Part shown: in pieces, positions 1 through 7,546 of the stretch
Position numbering within the stretch: the first letter of the stretch is position 1
How the letters are laid out: each line of letters begins with the position of its first letter
Source: Synergistaceae bacterium
GTDB taxonomy: Bacteria; Synergistota; Synergistia; Synergistales; Synergistaceae
Assembly: GCA_031264605.1 (NCBI GenBank)
Contig: JAISDQ010000041.1
Coordinates: 1 to 16,216 of the forward strand
DNA: 16,216 bases
Direction: 5' to 3'
The notes under the pieces: model-generated
Told to the model about the DNA's origin: nothing
What the model saw: only the letters and a program-made list of their open reading frames with translations
Database searches by the model: none
Position numbers and translations under genes: made by a program

Positions 1-1130
1 AGGCTGTTCTCGAAGATGTTGGTCATCACGCGTCTCAGTTGGGAGACGTCGATATTGACCCACGCCGGTGTTTCTTCGGCGCGCGCCGTTATCTCCAGGC
101 CTCTAGCCGCGTACTCGGCCGCGGCCTCGCCAGTTATGTCGGCAACCACGGCGGACAGGTCCGCGCGCTCCATGCTGTACGGAAACTCGCCGGTGTCCAG
201 TTTGGAGAACAGGAACAGCGCCTCTATTATATGCTCCAGGTCGTCGGCCTTGCTCCTTATCGTGCCTATGTAACGCGCGCGCGCCTCCGGCGTCGACGCC
301 ACGCCTTTTTCCAGACCTTCCACGTACGCTTTTATCGACGTCAGTGGAGTCCGCAGGTCGTGAGAGATGCCCGCGAACAGCTCGCGGCGGCTCATTTCAT
401 CCTTGAGGCGGGCCTGGGCCGCCGTTTGAAGGCGTTCGGCCATCTCGTCGAAGTCGCCGCAGACGGGCGCGAATTCGTCGCCGTACGGGTAGTCTATCCT
501 GAAATCGAGGTTTCCGTCCCGTATCTCGTGCGCTCCCCCGGAGAGCGTGTCCATGGCCCTCAGTATCTTGCCGAACACGAACTGGGTGAGGAGTCTGTTC
601 ATCAGTATCATCATCACCGCGGCGCATACAAGCGACAGCACGGTTCCCTTGAACATCGCGTCCCTGTAGCCGCCTGTTATTTCCGCTATGCGCAGGTTTT
701 CCAGCAGCACCACGCGATAACCGTTTATCGTGCGGGCCCACGCGGCCGTCCTCCCCAGGTACATCACGCGATCGTCGCGCGTCAGCGCCAGATTCAGGAT
801 GTCTTCGTCCCGAAAGGAGGGCGGTTCGTTTATTGCCCGTCCGTTTTCGTAGATGAGAAGCGCCATACCTCTGTCAGCGTTGCGCGAGTTGAAATCGCCG
901 GCTTCCGACGCCATCTCGCCGAGAGCCGCGCCCCGTTCGCTCCACTCGTCCATCGAGCGTATCGCCGACTCAACGACGTCCATCACGCTGCGCCCCTCCC
1001 TCTGCCTGTCGCGAAGCCCCGTGACGATGGCGAAAACCCTCAGACCTCCGTAAAAAACGGCGAGGCTCACCGTCACGGGTATGACGAGCATCAACAGGTT
1101 CGACAGCACGAGGCGCGTCCTGAGCTTCAA
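1..1130 (-). CDS. Sensor histidine kinase (HAMP-HisKA), C-terminus cut by window edge
   Basis: Membrane-bound two-component sensor kinase; 376 residues are visible and the 3' end lies outside the window. I read a basic N-terminus, a first membrane segment (about residues 7-31), an extracytoplasmic sensor region (about 32-160), a second membrane segment (about 163-182), a HAMP linker, and an HisKA H-box reading SHDLRTPLTS with the phosphoacceptor at His257 (codon at 360-362). The sequence ends in the N-box (NIFENS) of the ATPase domain, so the G boxes are missing here. The start is TTG at 1130: an in-frame stop sits at 1146-1148, and the only earlier codons lie inside the permease gene. A GTG at 1109 is the alternative. 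It starts 4 bp after the permease stop, so it is very probably the last visible gene of the efflux operon and may sense the pump's substrate or envelope stress. The signal is unknown, and no response regulator is visible. Confidence 0.9.
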   Translation of the reverse strand, partial: MKLRTRLVLSNLLMLVIPVTVSLAVFYGGLRVFAIVTGLRDRQREGRSVMDVVESAIRSMDEWSERGAALGEMASEAGDFNSRNADRGMALLIYENGRAINEPPSFRDEDILNLALTRDDRVMYLGRTAAWARTINGYRVVLLENLRIAEITGGYRDAMFKGTVLSLVCAAVMMILMNRLLTQFVFGKILRAMDTLSGGAHEIRDGNLDFRIDYPYGDEFAPVCGDFDEMAERLQTAAQARLKDEMSRRELFAGISHDLRTPLTSIKAYVEGLEKGVASTPEARARYIGTIRSKADDLEHIIEALFLFSKLDTGEFPYSMERADLSAVVADITGEAAAEYAARGLEITARAEETPAWVNIDVSQLRRVMTNIFENS

Positions 1131-1134
1131 GGGT

Positions 1135-2355
1135 TTATTCGAACCTCAGCGCGTCTATCGGGCGCAGCGCGGAAGCCTTCCACGCCGGATAAAATCCGAA
1201 AAACACGCCGACGAAGCAGGAAAATCCGGCCGCGAGCGCCACGGCTCCGCCCGACACATGGGTGGGCCATTTCAGAATCTGCGATATGCCAACGGACGTC
1301 CCGTATCCGATCAAAATTCCGGTCGCTCCTCCGATAAGCGAGAGAAGCATGGCTTCGAGAAGAAACTGTATCCTTATGTCGAACGCCCTCGCTCCTATGG
1401 CCATGCGCACGCCTATCTCGCGGGTGCGCTCCGTCACCGACACCAGCATTATGTTCATTATCCCTATCCCTCCGACTACCAGCGAGATGGAGGCCACGGA
1501 ACCCAAGAGCAGCGTCATCACGCGCGTGACCTGCGACAGGCTGTTCACCACGTCGGTCATGTTGCCCAGGCTGAAGTCGTCCTCCGCGCCCCGCGATATG
1601 CGGTGGCGCTGGCGGAGAAGCCCCGCGATCTCGTCCATGGCGCTCTCTATCATGCTGACGTCGCGGGCTTGCACGAAAGCCATGTTGATCGAGTCGGCGA
1701 AGGTGTTTCTCGACAGACGGCGCTGGGCCGTCGTGATGGGGATCACTACTATGTCGTCCTGGTCGGGCCCCATGGCCGACTGTCCCTTGGAGGCCAGCAC
1801 CCCGACCACCTCGAACGGTATGTTCCTGATTCGGACGGAGCGTCCGAGCGGGTCCATGCCGCCGAACAGCTCTTTGGCGACCGTACTGCCCAGCACTGCC
1901 ACTTTGGCCGCGGCGCGCGCGTCATCGTCGTCCAACAGGCGTCCGAGTTCCGCCTGATAGTCGCGTATCTCGAAAAATCCCGCCGTGGTTCCGGTAACCG
2001 ACGCCGACCAGTTGCGGTTCTCGTATATGATCTGCGCGCCCGTGCTGATCTGCGGAGCCACGGCCTTTATCGACCAGCATTCCTGTTCTATGGCCTCTAT
2101 GTCGGAGAGAGTGAGCCGCGCGCCGCTTCCGGCGCCCATTCTGACGCCTCCCTGATTCGGCGCTCCCGGGCGAATCATTATCATGTTCACCCCGAAGCCC
2201 GACACCACGTCTTCCATCTGCGTGCTCGCGCCGTTGCCCACCGCCACCATCGCGATGACGGCCGCGACCCCTATGACCACTCCCAGCATCGTCAGCACGG
2301 AACGCGTCTTATTTGCCCACAGGGATGAAATCGCCGTGCGAAATACCTCGAACAT
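1135..2355 (-). CDS. MacB-type ABC transporter permease (stand-alone)
   Basis: Inner-membrane permease of the MacB/FtsX class, 406 residues. It has the family layout: a short cytoplasmic N-terminus (FRTAISSLWANKTRSVLTML), a first membrane helix at about 18-42, a large periplasmic MacB core domain (about 43-275), and three C-terminal helices in the FtsX domain. The coupling region contains ERTREIGVRMAIGA, and the chain ends YPAWKASALRPIDALRFE, the usual end of such permeases. MacB of enterobacteria is one chain with an N-terminal ATPase; here the ATPase is the preceding gene. Family knowledge says these proteins transmit ATP-driven movement to the periplasm and push substrate into the adaptor/TolC duct (macrolides, peptides, lipids or siderophores, depending on the member). 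The ATG follows GAGG with 9 bases between, 46 bp after the ATPase stop. The substrate cannot be told from sequence. Confidence 0.93.
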   Translation of the reverse strand: MFEVFRTAISSLWANKTRSVLTMLGVVIGVAAVIAMVAVGNGASTQMEDVVSGFGVNMIMIRPGAPNQGGVRMGAGSGARLTLSDIEAIEQECWSIKAVAPQISTGAQIIYENRNWSASVTGTTAGFFEIRDYQAELGRLLDDDDARAAAKVAVLGSTVAKELFGGMDPLGRSVRIRNIPFEVVGVLASKGQSAMGPDQDDIVVIPITTAQRRLSRNTFADSINMAFVQARDVSMIESAMDEIAGLLRQRHRISRGAEDDFSLGNMTDVVNSLSQVTRVMTLLLGSVASISLVVGGIGIMNIMLVSVTERTREIGVRMAIGARAFDIRIQFLLEAMLLSLIGGATGILIGYGTSVGISQILKWPTHVSGGAVALAAGFSCFVGVFFGFYPAWKASALRPIDALRFE

Positions 2356-2401
2356 AAACAGTCGCCTCGTTTCTTTTTCAGGTCAGACGCCGGACGCCCG
2401 C

Positions 2402-3103
2402 TCACGCGGCCCGCTTGGGCGTCTGGCGGATATCTTCCTCGATCCTGCCGTCGCGGAAGCGGATAACCCTCGAAGCGTATTCCGCTATGTCGGGCTCGTG
2501 AGTAACCAGTATCACGGTACGCCCCTCGCCGTTTATCCCGCACAGCAGGTCCATCACCTCGAGGCTCGTCCTGGTATCGAGATTTCCCGTAGGTTCGTCG
2601 GCCAGTATTATTGGCGCTTCGCCCACCAGCGCGCGAGCTATCGCCACGCGTTGCTGCTGGCCGCCGGACAACTGGTTCGGGCGGTGTTTCATGCGCGAGG
2701 AGAGGCCGACCCGTTCGAGGGCTTTTCGCGCGCGCTCCTTGCGCTCTTTCGCGCTCACTCCCGCGTAAACCAGAGGCAGGACCGTGTTGTCGAGCGCCGA
2801 GAGGCGCGGCAGAAGGTTGAATCCCTGAAAAATGAACCCCAGCGTGACGTTGCGGATACGCGCCAGCTCGTCCCGCGACAGCTTCGACACGTCACGGCCG
2901 TCGAGGATGTACTCGCCCGACGTCGGCGAATCCAGGCACCCTATCATGTTCATGGCGGTCGATTTTCCCGACCCCGACGGGCCCATTATCGCGACGAACT
3001 CGCCCCGTTCCGCCGAGAACGACACGCCGTCGAGCGCGTTCAGTTCGCTGTCCCCCGATTTGTAAGTCTTGACGAGGCCGCGAACCTCTATTATCGCGCT
3101 CAT
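2402..3103 (-). CDS. MacB/LolD-type ABC transporter ATPase
   Basis: Cytoplasmic nucleotide-binding subunit of 233 residues for the neighbouring permease. Visible motifs: Walker A GPSGSGKST (41-49), Q-loop Gln93 in FIFQGFNLLPRLSALDNT, signature LSGGQ (145-149), Walker B IILADE (165-170), D-loop GNLD and H-loop His202. FNLLP plus LSGGQQQRVAIARAL is typical of the MacB/LolD/FtsE group. I chose ATG 3103 because the homologous protein starts at MSAIIEVRGLVKTYKSG and this ATG overlaps the adaptor stop as ATGA, which implies translational coupling. The frame stays open upstream to 3280, but that part is arginine-rich and antisense-like and lies wholly inside the adaptor gene, so I reject it. It should work as a dimer with two permease copies. 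Confidence 0.94.
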   Translation of the reverse strand: MSAIIEVRGLVKTYKSGDSELNALDGVSFSAERGEFVAIMGPSGSGKSTAMNMIGCLDSPTSGEYILDGRDVSKLSRDELARIRNVTLGFIFQGFNLLPRLSALDNTVLPLVYAGVSAKERKERARKALERVGLSSRMKHRPNQLSGGQQQRVAIARALVGEAPIILADEPTGNLDTRTSLEVMDLLCGINGEGRTVILVTHEPDIAEYASRVIRFRDGRIEEDIRQTPKRAA

Positions 3104-4371
3104 CGCCTCGTGCCGGCCGCGGCCGCGCCCTCGGACTCCTTCGAAAAGGCCACGGCGAGTTCCTGTCCTTCCCTCAGTAGTTCCAGCGCCGTGCCGCGCG
3201 CTTCGACCCACGTCCTGTCGTTCACGCCGGTCTCGTCGATTTCGAGGCTGCCCTTCAGTTCGCCGCCGTCGACCAGCCACACGGTCTGCGACGCGGTTCT
3301 GTCGCCGTTGCCCGCGCCGGGCCTGCGCCGTGGCATCATCAGCAGTCCTCCCTGCGCGGTTTCTTCATCGTCCTGCCTTTTCACGGCGGAAGGCATGGCG
3401 TCGGCGGGCGGGGTGAAGCGGAGCGCCGCCGCCGGAATTCTCAGCACGTCGTCGCGCTGCTCGGTTATCACGGATATGTTGGCGGTCATGCCCGGCATCA
3501 GTTTTTTATCTTTATTCTCTATATCTAATATCACGACGTAGGTGACTACGTTCGAGACCGTCTGCGGCGACAGGCGTTTTTGGGCAACGACCGCCTCGAA
3601 CGCGTCGTCGGGCCACGAGTCGAATTTGCACGTCGCCTTCTGCCCCTCCGATATCCTGCCTATGTCGGCCTCGTCGATGTTGGCCTCCACCCTCATGCGG
3701 GTCAAATCCTTCGCTATCGAGAACAGGGTGGGCGTCTGGAGGCTGGCGGCCACGGTCTGCCCCACGTCGACGGCGCGGGATATCACAACGCCGTCTATCG
3801 GAGAGACTATCTTCGTGTACCCGAGATTGGTCGTGGCCTGGCGCAGGGATTCGTTTGCCTGCGTGACGCGGGCGTTCGCCTCCACGAGCGACGCTTTCGC
3901 GAGCGTGTGCGAAGTCTCGGCGGATTCCAGTTCGCTCCGCGCTATCAGCTTGCGGTCCCACAGCTCCTTGTTGCGGTTGTAGGTGCGCGCGGCGTTGTCG
4001 AGCTGGGCTCTGGCGCTCGACGCCCCGGCTTTAGCCAGGGTGAGGCTTGCCTTGCTCTCTTCCACTTTCGACGCGAGAACGTCGGGGTCGAGCACCGCCA
4101 GGAGCTGGCCTTTTTTCACGGCGCTGTTGAAGTCGGCGTGAATCTCCTTGATGTTGCCGGACACCTGCGTGCCCACTTCGACCATTTCGACCGCGTTCAC
4201 GGTGCCGGTGGCGCTTATGGTGGAAGTTATCGTGCCCTTTGTGACCGCTTGGGTTCGGTATACGTAGGACGGGGCCTGTGCGCCCATTTTCGAGTATCCC
4301 CAGTAAGCGACCGCTCCGAGCGCGATCAGGGCCAACATGAGTTTCAGCAGTTTTTTCATGGTTGATTTCAC
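3100..4371 (-). CDS. macA: MacA-like periplasmic adaptor (membrane fusion protein)
   Basis: Periplasmic adaptor of 423 residues joining the ABC permease to the TolC-like channel. It has an N-terminal membrane anchor (about 8-26), a first lipoyl half (ATGTVNAVEMVEVGTQVSG), a long alpha-helical hairpin rich in Ala/Lys/Glu (about 100-180), a second lipoyl half (IVSPIDGVVISRAVDVGQTV), then beta-barrel and membrane-proximal domains. A low-complexity stretch at about 330-355 (MPRRRPGAGNGDR) interrupts the membrane-proximal domain; such loops vary in the family. The start is GTG at 4371: GGAGG at 4378-4382 lies 6 bases upstream, whereas the in-frame ATG at 4359 would be 18 bases away. The GTG overlaps the preceding stop (GTGA) and the stop overlaps the ATPase start (ATGA), so three cistrons appear translationally linked. 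Confidence 0.94.
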   Translation of the reverse strand: MKSTMKKLLKLMLALIALGAVAYWGYSKMGAQAPSYVYRTQAVTKGTITSTISATGTVNAVEMVEVGTQVSGNIKEIHADFNSAVKKGQLLAVLDPDVLASKVEESKASLTLAKAGASSARAQLDNAARTYNRNKELWDRKLIARSELESAETSHTLAKASLVEANARVTQANESLRQATTNLGYTKIVSPIDGVVISRAVDVGQTVAASLQTPTLFSIAKDLTRMRVEANIDEADIGRISEGQKATCKFDSWPDDAFEAVVAQKRLSPQTVSNVVTYVVILDIENKDKKLMPGMTANISVITEQRDDVLRIPAAALRFTPPADAMPSAVKRQDDEETAQGGLLMMPRRRPGAGNGDRTASQTVWLVDGGELKGSLEIDETGVNDRTWVEARGTALELLREGQELAVAFSKESEGAAAAGTRR

Positions 4372-5687
4372 TTCTTTCCTCCGTCGTTTTCCCCGCCGTA
4401 ACCGAAGTCGAGGCCGACGGCTTTTTCAAGGCTGATTATAGCTGTCTGAAGGTCGTGCCGCGCCTTGTTCGCCGCGAGCTGAGCGTCAGTATAGGAGACT
4501 ATGGCGTCCGTGACCTCGAGCGCGTCGCCGACGCCGGTCTCGTAGCGCCCCTCGGCGAGTTTCAGGTTTTCCTCGGCGTTGATCACGGTGAGACGCGATA
4601 TCCGGATGCCCTCGCGGGCCTTCTCTATGCCGTTCCTTGCGCGGCTCACCGCGAGTAGTATGTCCTGGCGCAATTTTTCGTGGGAAGCGGCGAGCGAATC
4701 CACCTGAGCCCTCGCGATATCGGCGCGGGCTTTCGACGCGCCGCCGTCGAGAATGGGTACCGACATTTTGAGCCCCGTGTTCCAGCCGCGCTCGAAGTCG
4801 AACGAATCGTCGGCGGCGCCGTTGTAACCGCCCGTGAGGGATACGGTCGGCGAATTTGCGCGGGATTCGGCTTTGAGCGTCGACCGGCCGGCTTCCATCC
4901 TCAACGCCGACGATTTGTAGTCCGGCCTGTTCTCGAGCGCCAGAGTCTCGGCCGAATCGAGTACCCGAGGAGCGAGTGTCAGGATGTCGAGCCCGGCGCG
5001 TTCGATGTCGAAATCCTCCGTCTGGTCGATCCCCATGGCGTTCGCGAGCGACGCTCGCGCGTCGCGGACGGCGGACGACGCCTCGGCGCGCGAGAGCTGC
5101 GCGTTTCCAAGGTCCACTTCGGCTTTTGTCACGTCGTACCAGGGTTTGGCTCCGGCGTCGAAAAATCCTTTGGCCTGATCGAGGTGCTGGTCGAAGGCGC
5201 GGACGGATTCCTCCCTCTGGCGCTCGGTCTCGTAGGCCAAAAGCAGCGAGAGGTACGCGGTTTTGACGTTCGCCCTCACCGCCGCGAGAGTTTCGAGCGC
5301 GTCTTCCCCGGCCGCCGCCAGCGTCGAGCGCGACGCGTCGACGGAGTATTTGCTGCGGTTTGCGTCGTAGAGCTTTATCGAAGCTGTGACCCCAGCGGAA
5401 TAGCTCGTGCTTTCATGGTCGGGGCCGCTCCTCGCGGCGGACGCGGAGCCCGATAAATCGAGCCTGTCCCCTGCCACAGCCGAAGCGAGGCGTCCCCTCG
5501 AAGAAGCGACGGAAGCCGCGGAAGCCGCCATGTCCGGGTGCCTCGCCTCGGCCAGGGCGAGACAATCCTCGAGGCTCAGCACAGTCTGAGCCTCGCACGG
5601 AACAGAACCCAAGCCGAACATGAGAAACATGAGAAGAAATACTCCGGCACAAACGGCGACAGGTCTTATATTTTTTCGGCGCGTCAT
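4368..5687 (-). CDS. TolC-family outer membrane efflux protein
   Basis: Outer-membrane factor of 439 residues, first gene of the efflux operon. An N-terminal signal peptide is clear (basic MTRRKN, hydrophobic core at about 9-26, likely cleavage near CEA-QT). The mature part shows the two-fold repeated alpha-helical TolC pattern: LSLEDCLALAEARHPD opens repeat one, and a second repeat begins near ETLALENRPDYKSSALRMEAG, with long Ala/Arg/Glu helices (for example AEASSAVRDARASLANAMG). The C-terminal helix NLKLAEGRYETGVGDALEVTDA is a family hallmark. It should trimerise into the channel docked by the adaptor. The Cys near the cleavage site is not in a convincing lipobox. The start is ATG 5687, with GGGGGTG a few bases upstream. 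Its stop overlaps the macA start. Confidence 0.92.
   Translation of the reverse strand: MTRRKNIRPVAVCAGVFLLMFLMFGLGSVPCEAQTVLSLEDCLALAEARHPDMAASAASVASSRGRLASAVAGDRLDLSGSASAARSGPDHESTSYSAGVTASIKLYDANRSKYSVDASRSTLAAAGEDALETLAAVRANVKTAYLSLLLAYETERQREESVRAFDQHLDQAKGFFDAGAKPWYDVTKAEVDLGNAQLSRAEASSAVRDARASLANAMGIDQTEDFDIERAGLDILTLAPRVLDSAETLALENRPDYKSSALRMEAGRSTLKAESRANSPTVSLTGGYNGAADDSFDFERGWNTGLKMSVPILDGGASKARADIARAQVDSLAASHEKLRQDILLAVSRARNGIEKAREGIRISRLTVINAEENLKLAEGRYETGVGDALEVTDAIVSYTDAQLAANKARHDLQTAIISLEKAVGLDFGYGGENDGGKK
4378..4382 (-). promoter_or_regulatory. Ribosome binding site that fixes the macA start
   Basis: GGAGG on the minus strand, 6 bases before GTG 4371. It lies inside the end of the TolC-like gene. 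Its spacing selects the GTG over the ATG four codons downstream. Confidence 0.75.
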
Positions 5688-6003
5688 TCTTTCACCCCCG
5701 CTGTAATTCTTTCAGGCTATATATTAAACGAGAGTTTTAAACTTTAATACTGTCTAAATCTAAACAAAAGATAAAATATGCCGGAAAAAGACGCCGGGGT
5801 AACAAGAAGTGGAACCTCATTGATTTTTTGGTTCGGACGACGACCATCCAAGCCGTCGATGAACTCGGTAGTCCTCGCGGCAAATGACGAGCTGCGGAAG
5901 AGTTTTCACTCTTATATAGACTTTTAGTATATGCTTGAAGATACATGCCATATAGAACCAACAAGAAATCCGGTAATACCAATATTTTCCCCTATGATAC
6001 ATA
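5688..6003. other. AT-rich intergenic region, no gene supported
   Basis: 316 bp between the acylation operon's last stop and the efflux operon's first start, both on the minus strand. The efflux promoter must lie in its 5690-5780 part, which is AT-rich (TTTAATATATAG and TAGACA elements occur), but I could not pair a clear -35 and -10. An 11-base dyad AGTTTTAAACT lies at 5733-5743. A perfect 6-bp stem with a four-base loop lies at 5898-5913 (AAGAGT-GAAA-ACTCTT on the minus strand); no T-run follows, so it is not a standard terminator. A weak CCGG/CCGG pairing at 5781-5797 precedes T-rich minus-strand sequence and is the best, still poor, terminator candidate for the acylation operon. Short open frames occur on both strands without a ribosome site or a recognised family. 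Confidence 0.5.
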
Positions 6004-7521
6004 TCAAAATCGGAAATATATAAACGGCGTAAAGGTTGCTCCGAACAAAGGCATAAAGCAGACTATCAGAAGTGCCAGCATAAGAAGAGCCACGCAGGTC
6101 TGGCAGGCTAAAGAGACGGGAAGCGGCGCACGGGATGTAAAAGCGTCGAAACGTTGTTTCATCCATGGAATAATGGGCGCAGCCCCGATAGCGCCGAACA
6201 GAAAGGCCAGATAAACATCCAATTTGAAGAGACGAAGCCATACCAGATTAGTTTGAACACCGGCTTCGTAGAATCCCAGAAGCGATTTGTAGTAAACTCC
6301 GGCATGAATGAAATTATCCGATCTGAAGAGCACCCAACCCATTAAAAAGACGAGAATGACATAGGTATGCTGAAGCAAGCGAGGCATTTTCTTTGTAAAG
6401 TTGGGAAATATCCGTTCGAGAGCGAGAAAGAAGCCGTGATACAGTCCCCAAACGAGAAAAATCCAGCTTGCTCCGTGCCACAAACCGCAAAGCGCGAAAA
6501 CTATCAGAGAATTGACAGACGTCCGAATCATCCCGCGCCTGTTCCCTCCGAGCGAAATGTAGAGATAGTCTCTAAACCAAGTGGAAAGCGAGATATGCCA
6601 TCTTCGCCAGTAATCTTTCACACTTCGAGCGATATATGGGTAGTTGAAATTCTCCAGAAACGTAAAACCCAGCATATGCCCCATACCAATCGCCATGTCG
6701 GAATAGCCGCTGAAATCGTAATAAATCTGAAACGCGTAAGCAATGACTCCTGCCCATGCGGCAAGCGGTGACAGTTGTCCGGTTGGCACGCTGAATGAGG
6801 CGTCCGCAACTCTTGCGAGCGTATCCGCAATTAGCAGTTTTTTGGCGAGTCCGACAATAAAACGAAACGCGCCGCCCACAAAACGTTCAGGCGAAACCTC
6901 GCGGTCTTTCAACTCCTCTTCGATTGTGGAATATCGCACGATAGGGCCCGCGACGAGTTGAGGGAACATGGTGAGATAGCAGGAGAACGTCACAAGATTC
7001 AGGGTTGCGCGCACGTCTCCGCGGTAGACATCAAGAACGTAGCTCATACCTTGAAAAGTGTAAAAACTGACGCCCAAAGGAAGCGCGACTTTCGCGACGT
7101 TCGGAATATGCCACGAACTCGGAAGAAATGTGTTGATCAGCGCAATTCCGCCTGAATCCACAAACATGTTCATGTATTTGTAATACCCCAGCAACCCCAA
7201 GTTAAATAAAACGCTGAGAGTTACGATGAGTTTTCTCCGTCCGTCATGCCTCTCCGCTGTATTGAGCGCTAAGCCGAACGTGTAATTTACCGAGGCGGAG
7301 ATAATCATGACGATAACATGGTATGGTTCCCCCCATGCGTAGAAGAACAAGCTCGCCATAAGCAAAAACGTATTGCAGGCAGCAAATGTAGATTTTGGCT
7401 CGGCTCCTGGCGCAAAAATAACATTCTTCTTTCTGTATAGAGAATACCACACAAGTAACGTGTGAATTGCCAGCGCGACCGGCAAAAAAACAAACACAAA
7501 CACTACAGAGCTGAATACCAT
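6004..7521 (-). CDS. MBOAT-family O-acyltransferase, AlgI-like
   Basis: Polytopic inner-membrane acyltransferase of 505 residues. Diagnostic motifs are KDYWRRWHISLSTWFRDYLYI (about 302-321), the LGGNRRG that follows, and the invariant MBOAT histidine His349 in LCGLWHGASW, with GWVLFRSD near 395. The early LPLGVSFYTFQGMSY and MFPQLVAGPIVRY are also hallmarks of AlgI/DltB-type proteins. By family knowledge it takes acyl (commonly acetyl) groups from a cytoplasmic donor and passes them across the membrane to an SGNH partner that modifies a sugar polymer. That partner is the gene just upstream. The start is ATG 7521, 25 bp after the partner's stop, with GGGA 9 bases upstream. GC is visibly lower than in flanking operons (28 of 60 in one counted line, 6541-6600). 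The acceptor polymer is not deducible here. Confidence 0.93.
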   Translation of the reverse strand: MVFSSVVFVFVFLPVALAIHTLLVWYSLYRKKNVIFAPGAEPKSTFAACNTFLLMASLFFYAWGEPYHVIVMIISASVNYTFGLALNTAERHDGRRKLIVTLSVLFNLGLLGYYKYMNMFVDSGGIALINTFLPSSWHIPNVAKVALPLGVSFYTFQGMSYVLDVYRGDVRATLNLVTFSCYLTMFPQLVAGPIVRYSTIEEELKDREVSPERFVGGAFRFIVGLAKKLLIADTLARVADASFSVPTGQLSPLAAWAGVIAYAFQIYYDFSGYSDMAIGMGHMLGFTFLENFNYPYIARSVKDYWRRWHISLSTWFRDYLYISLGGNRRGMIRTSVNSLIVFALCGLWHGASWIFLVWGLYHGFFLALERIFPNFTKKMPRLLQHTYVILVFLMGWVLFRSDNFIHAGVYYKSLLGFYEAGVQTNLVWLRLFKLDVYLAFLFGAIGAAPIIPWMKQRFDAFTSRAPLPVSLACQTCVALLMLALLIVCFMPLFGATFTPFIYFRF

Positions 7522-7546
7522 TTTTCACATTCCCATCATCGTATTT

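Noticed and set aside
3104..3280. N-terminal extension of the ABC ATPase
   Set aside because: It lies entirely within the adaptor gene, is arginine-rich and non-homologous, and the ATGA-overlapping start at 3103 gives the normal protein length.
39..3541. Several long plus-strand open frames opposite the kinase, permease, ATPase and adaptor genes
   Set aside because: They are rich in Arg/His/Tyr/Gly, match no family, lack ribosome sites and lie opposite genes with clear motifs; high GC makes antisense frames long.
5776..5926. A 49-codon plus-strand frame starting at an ATG in the intergenic region
   Set aside because: No ribosome site, no recognised family, and the region is open in several frames; insufficient support for a gene.
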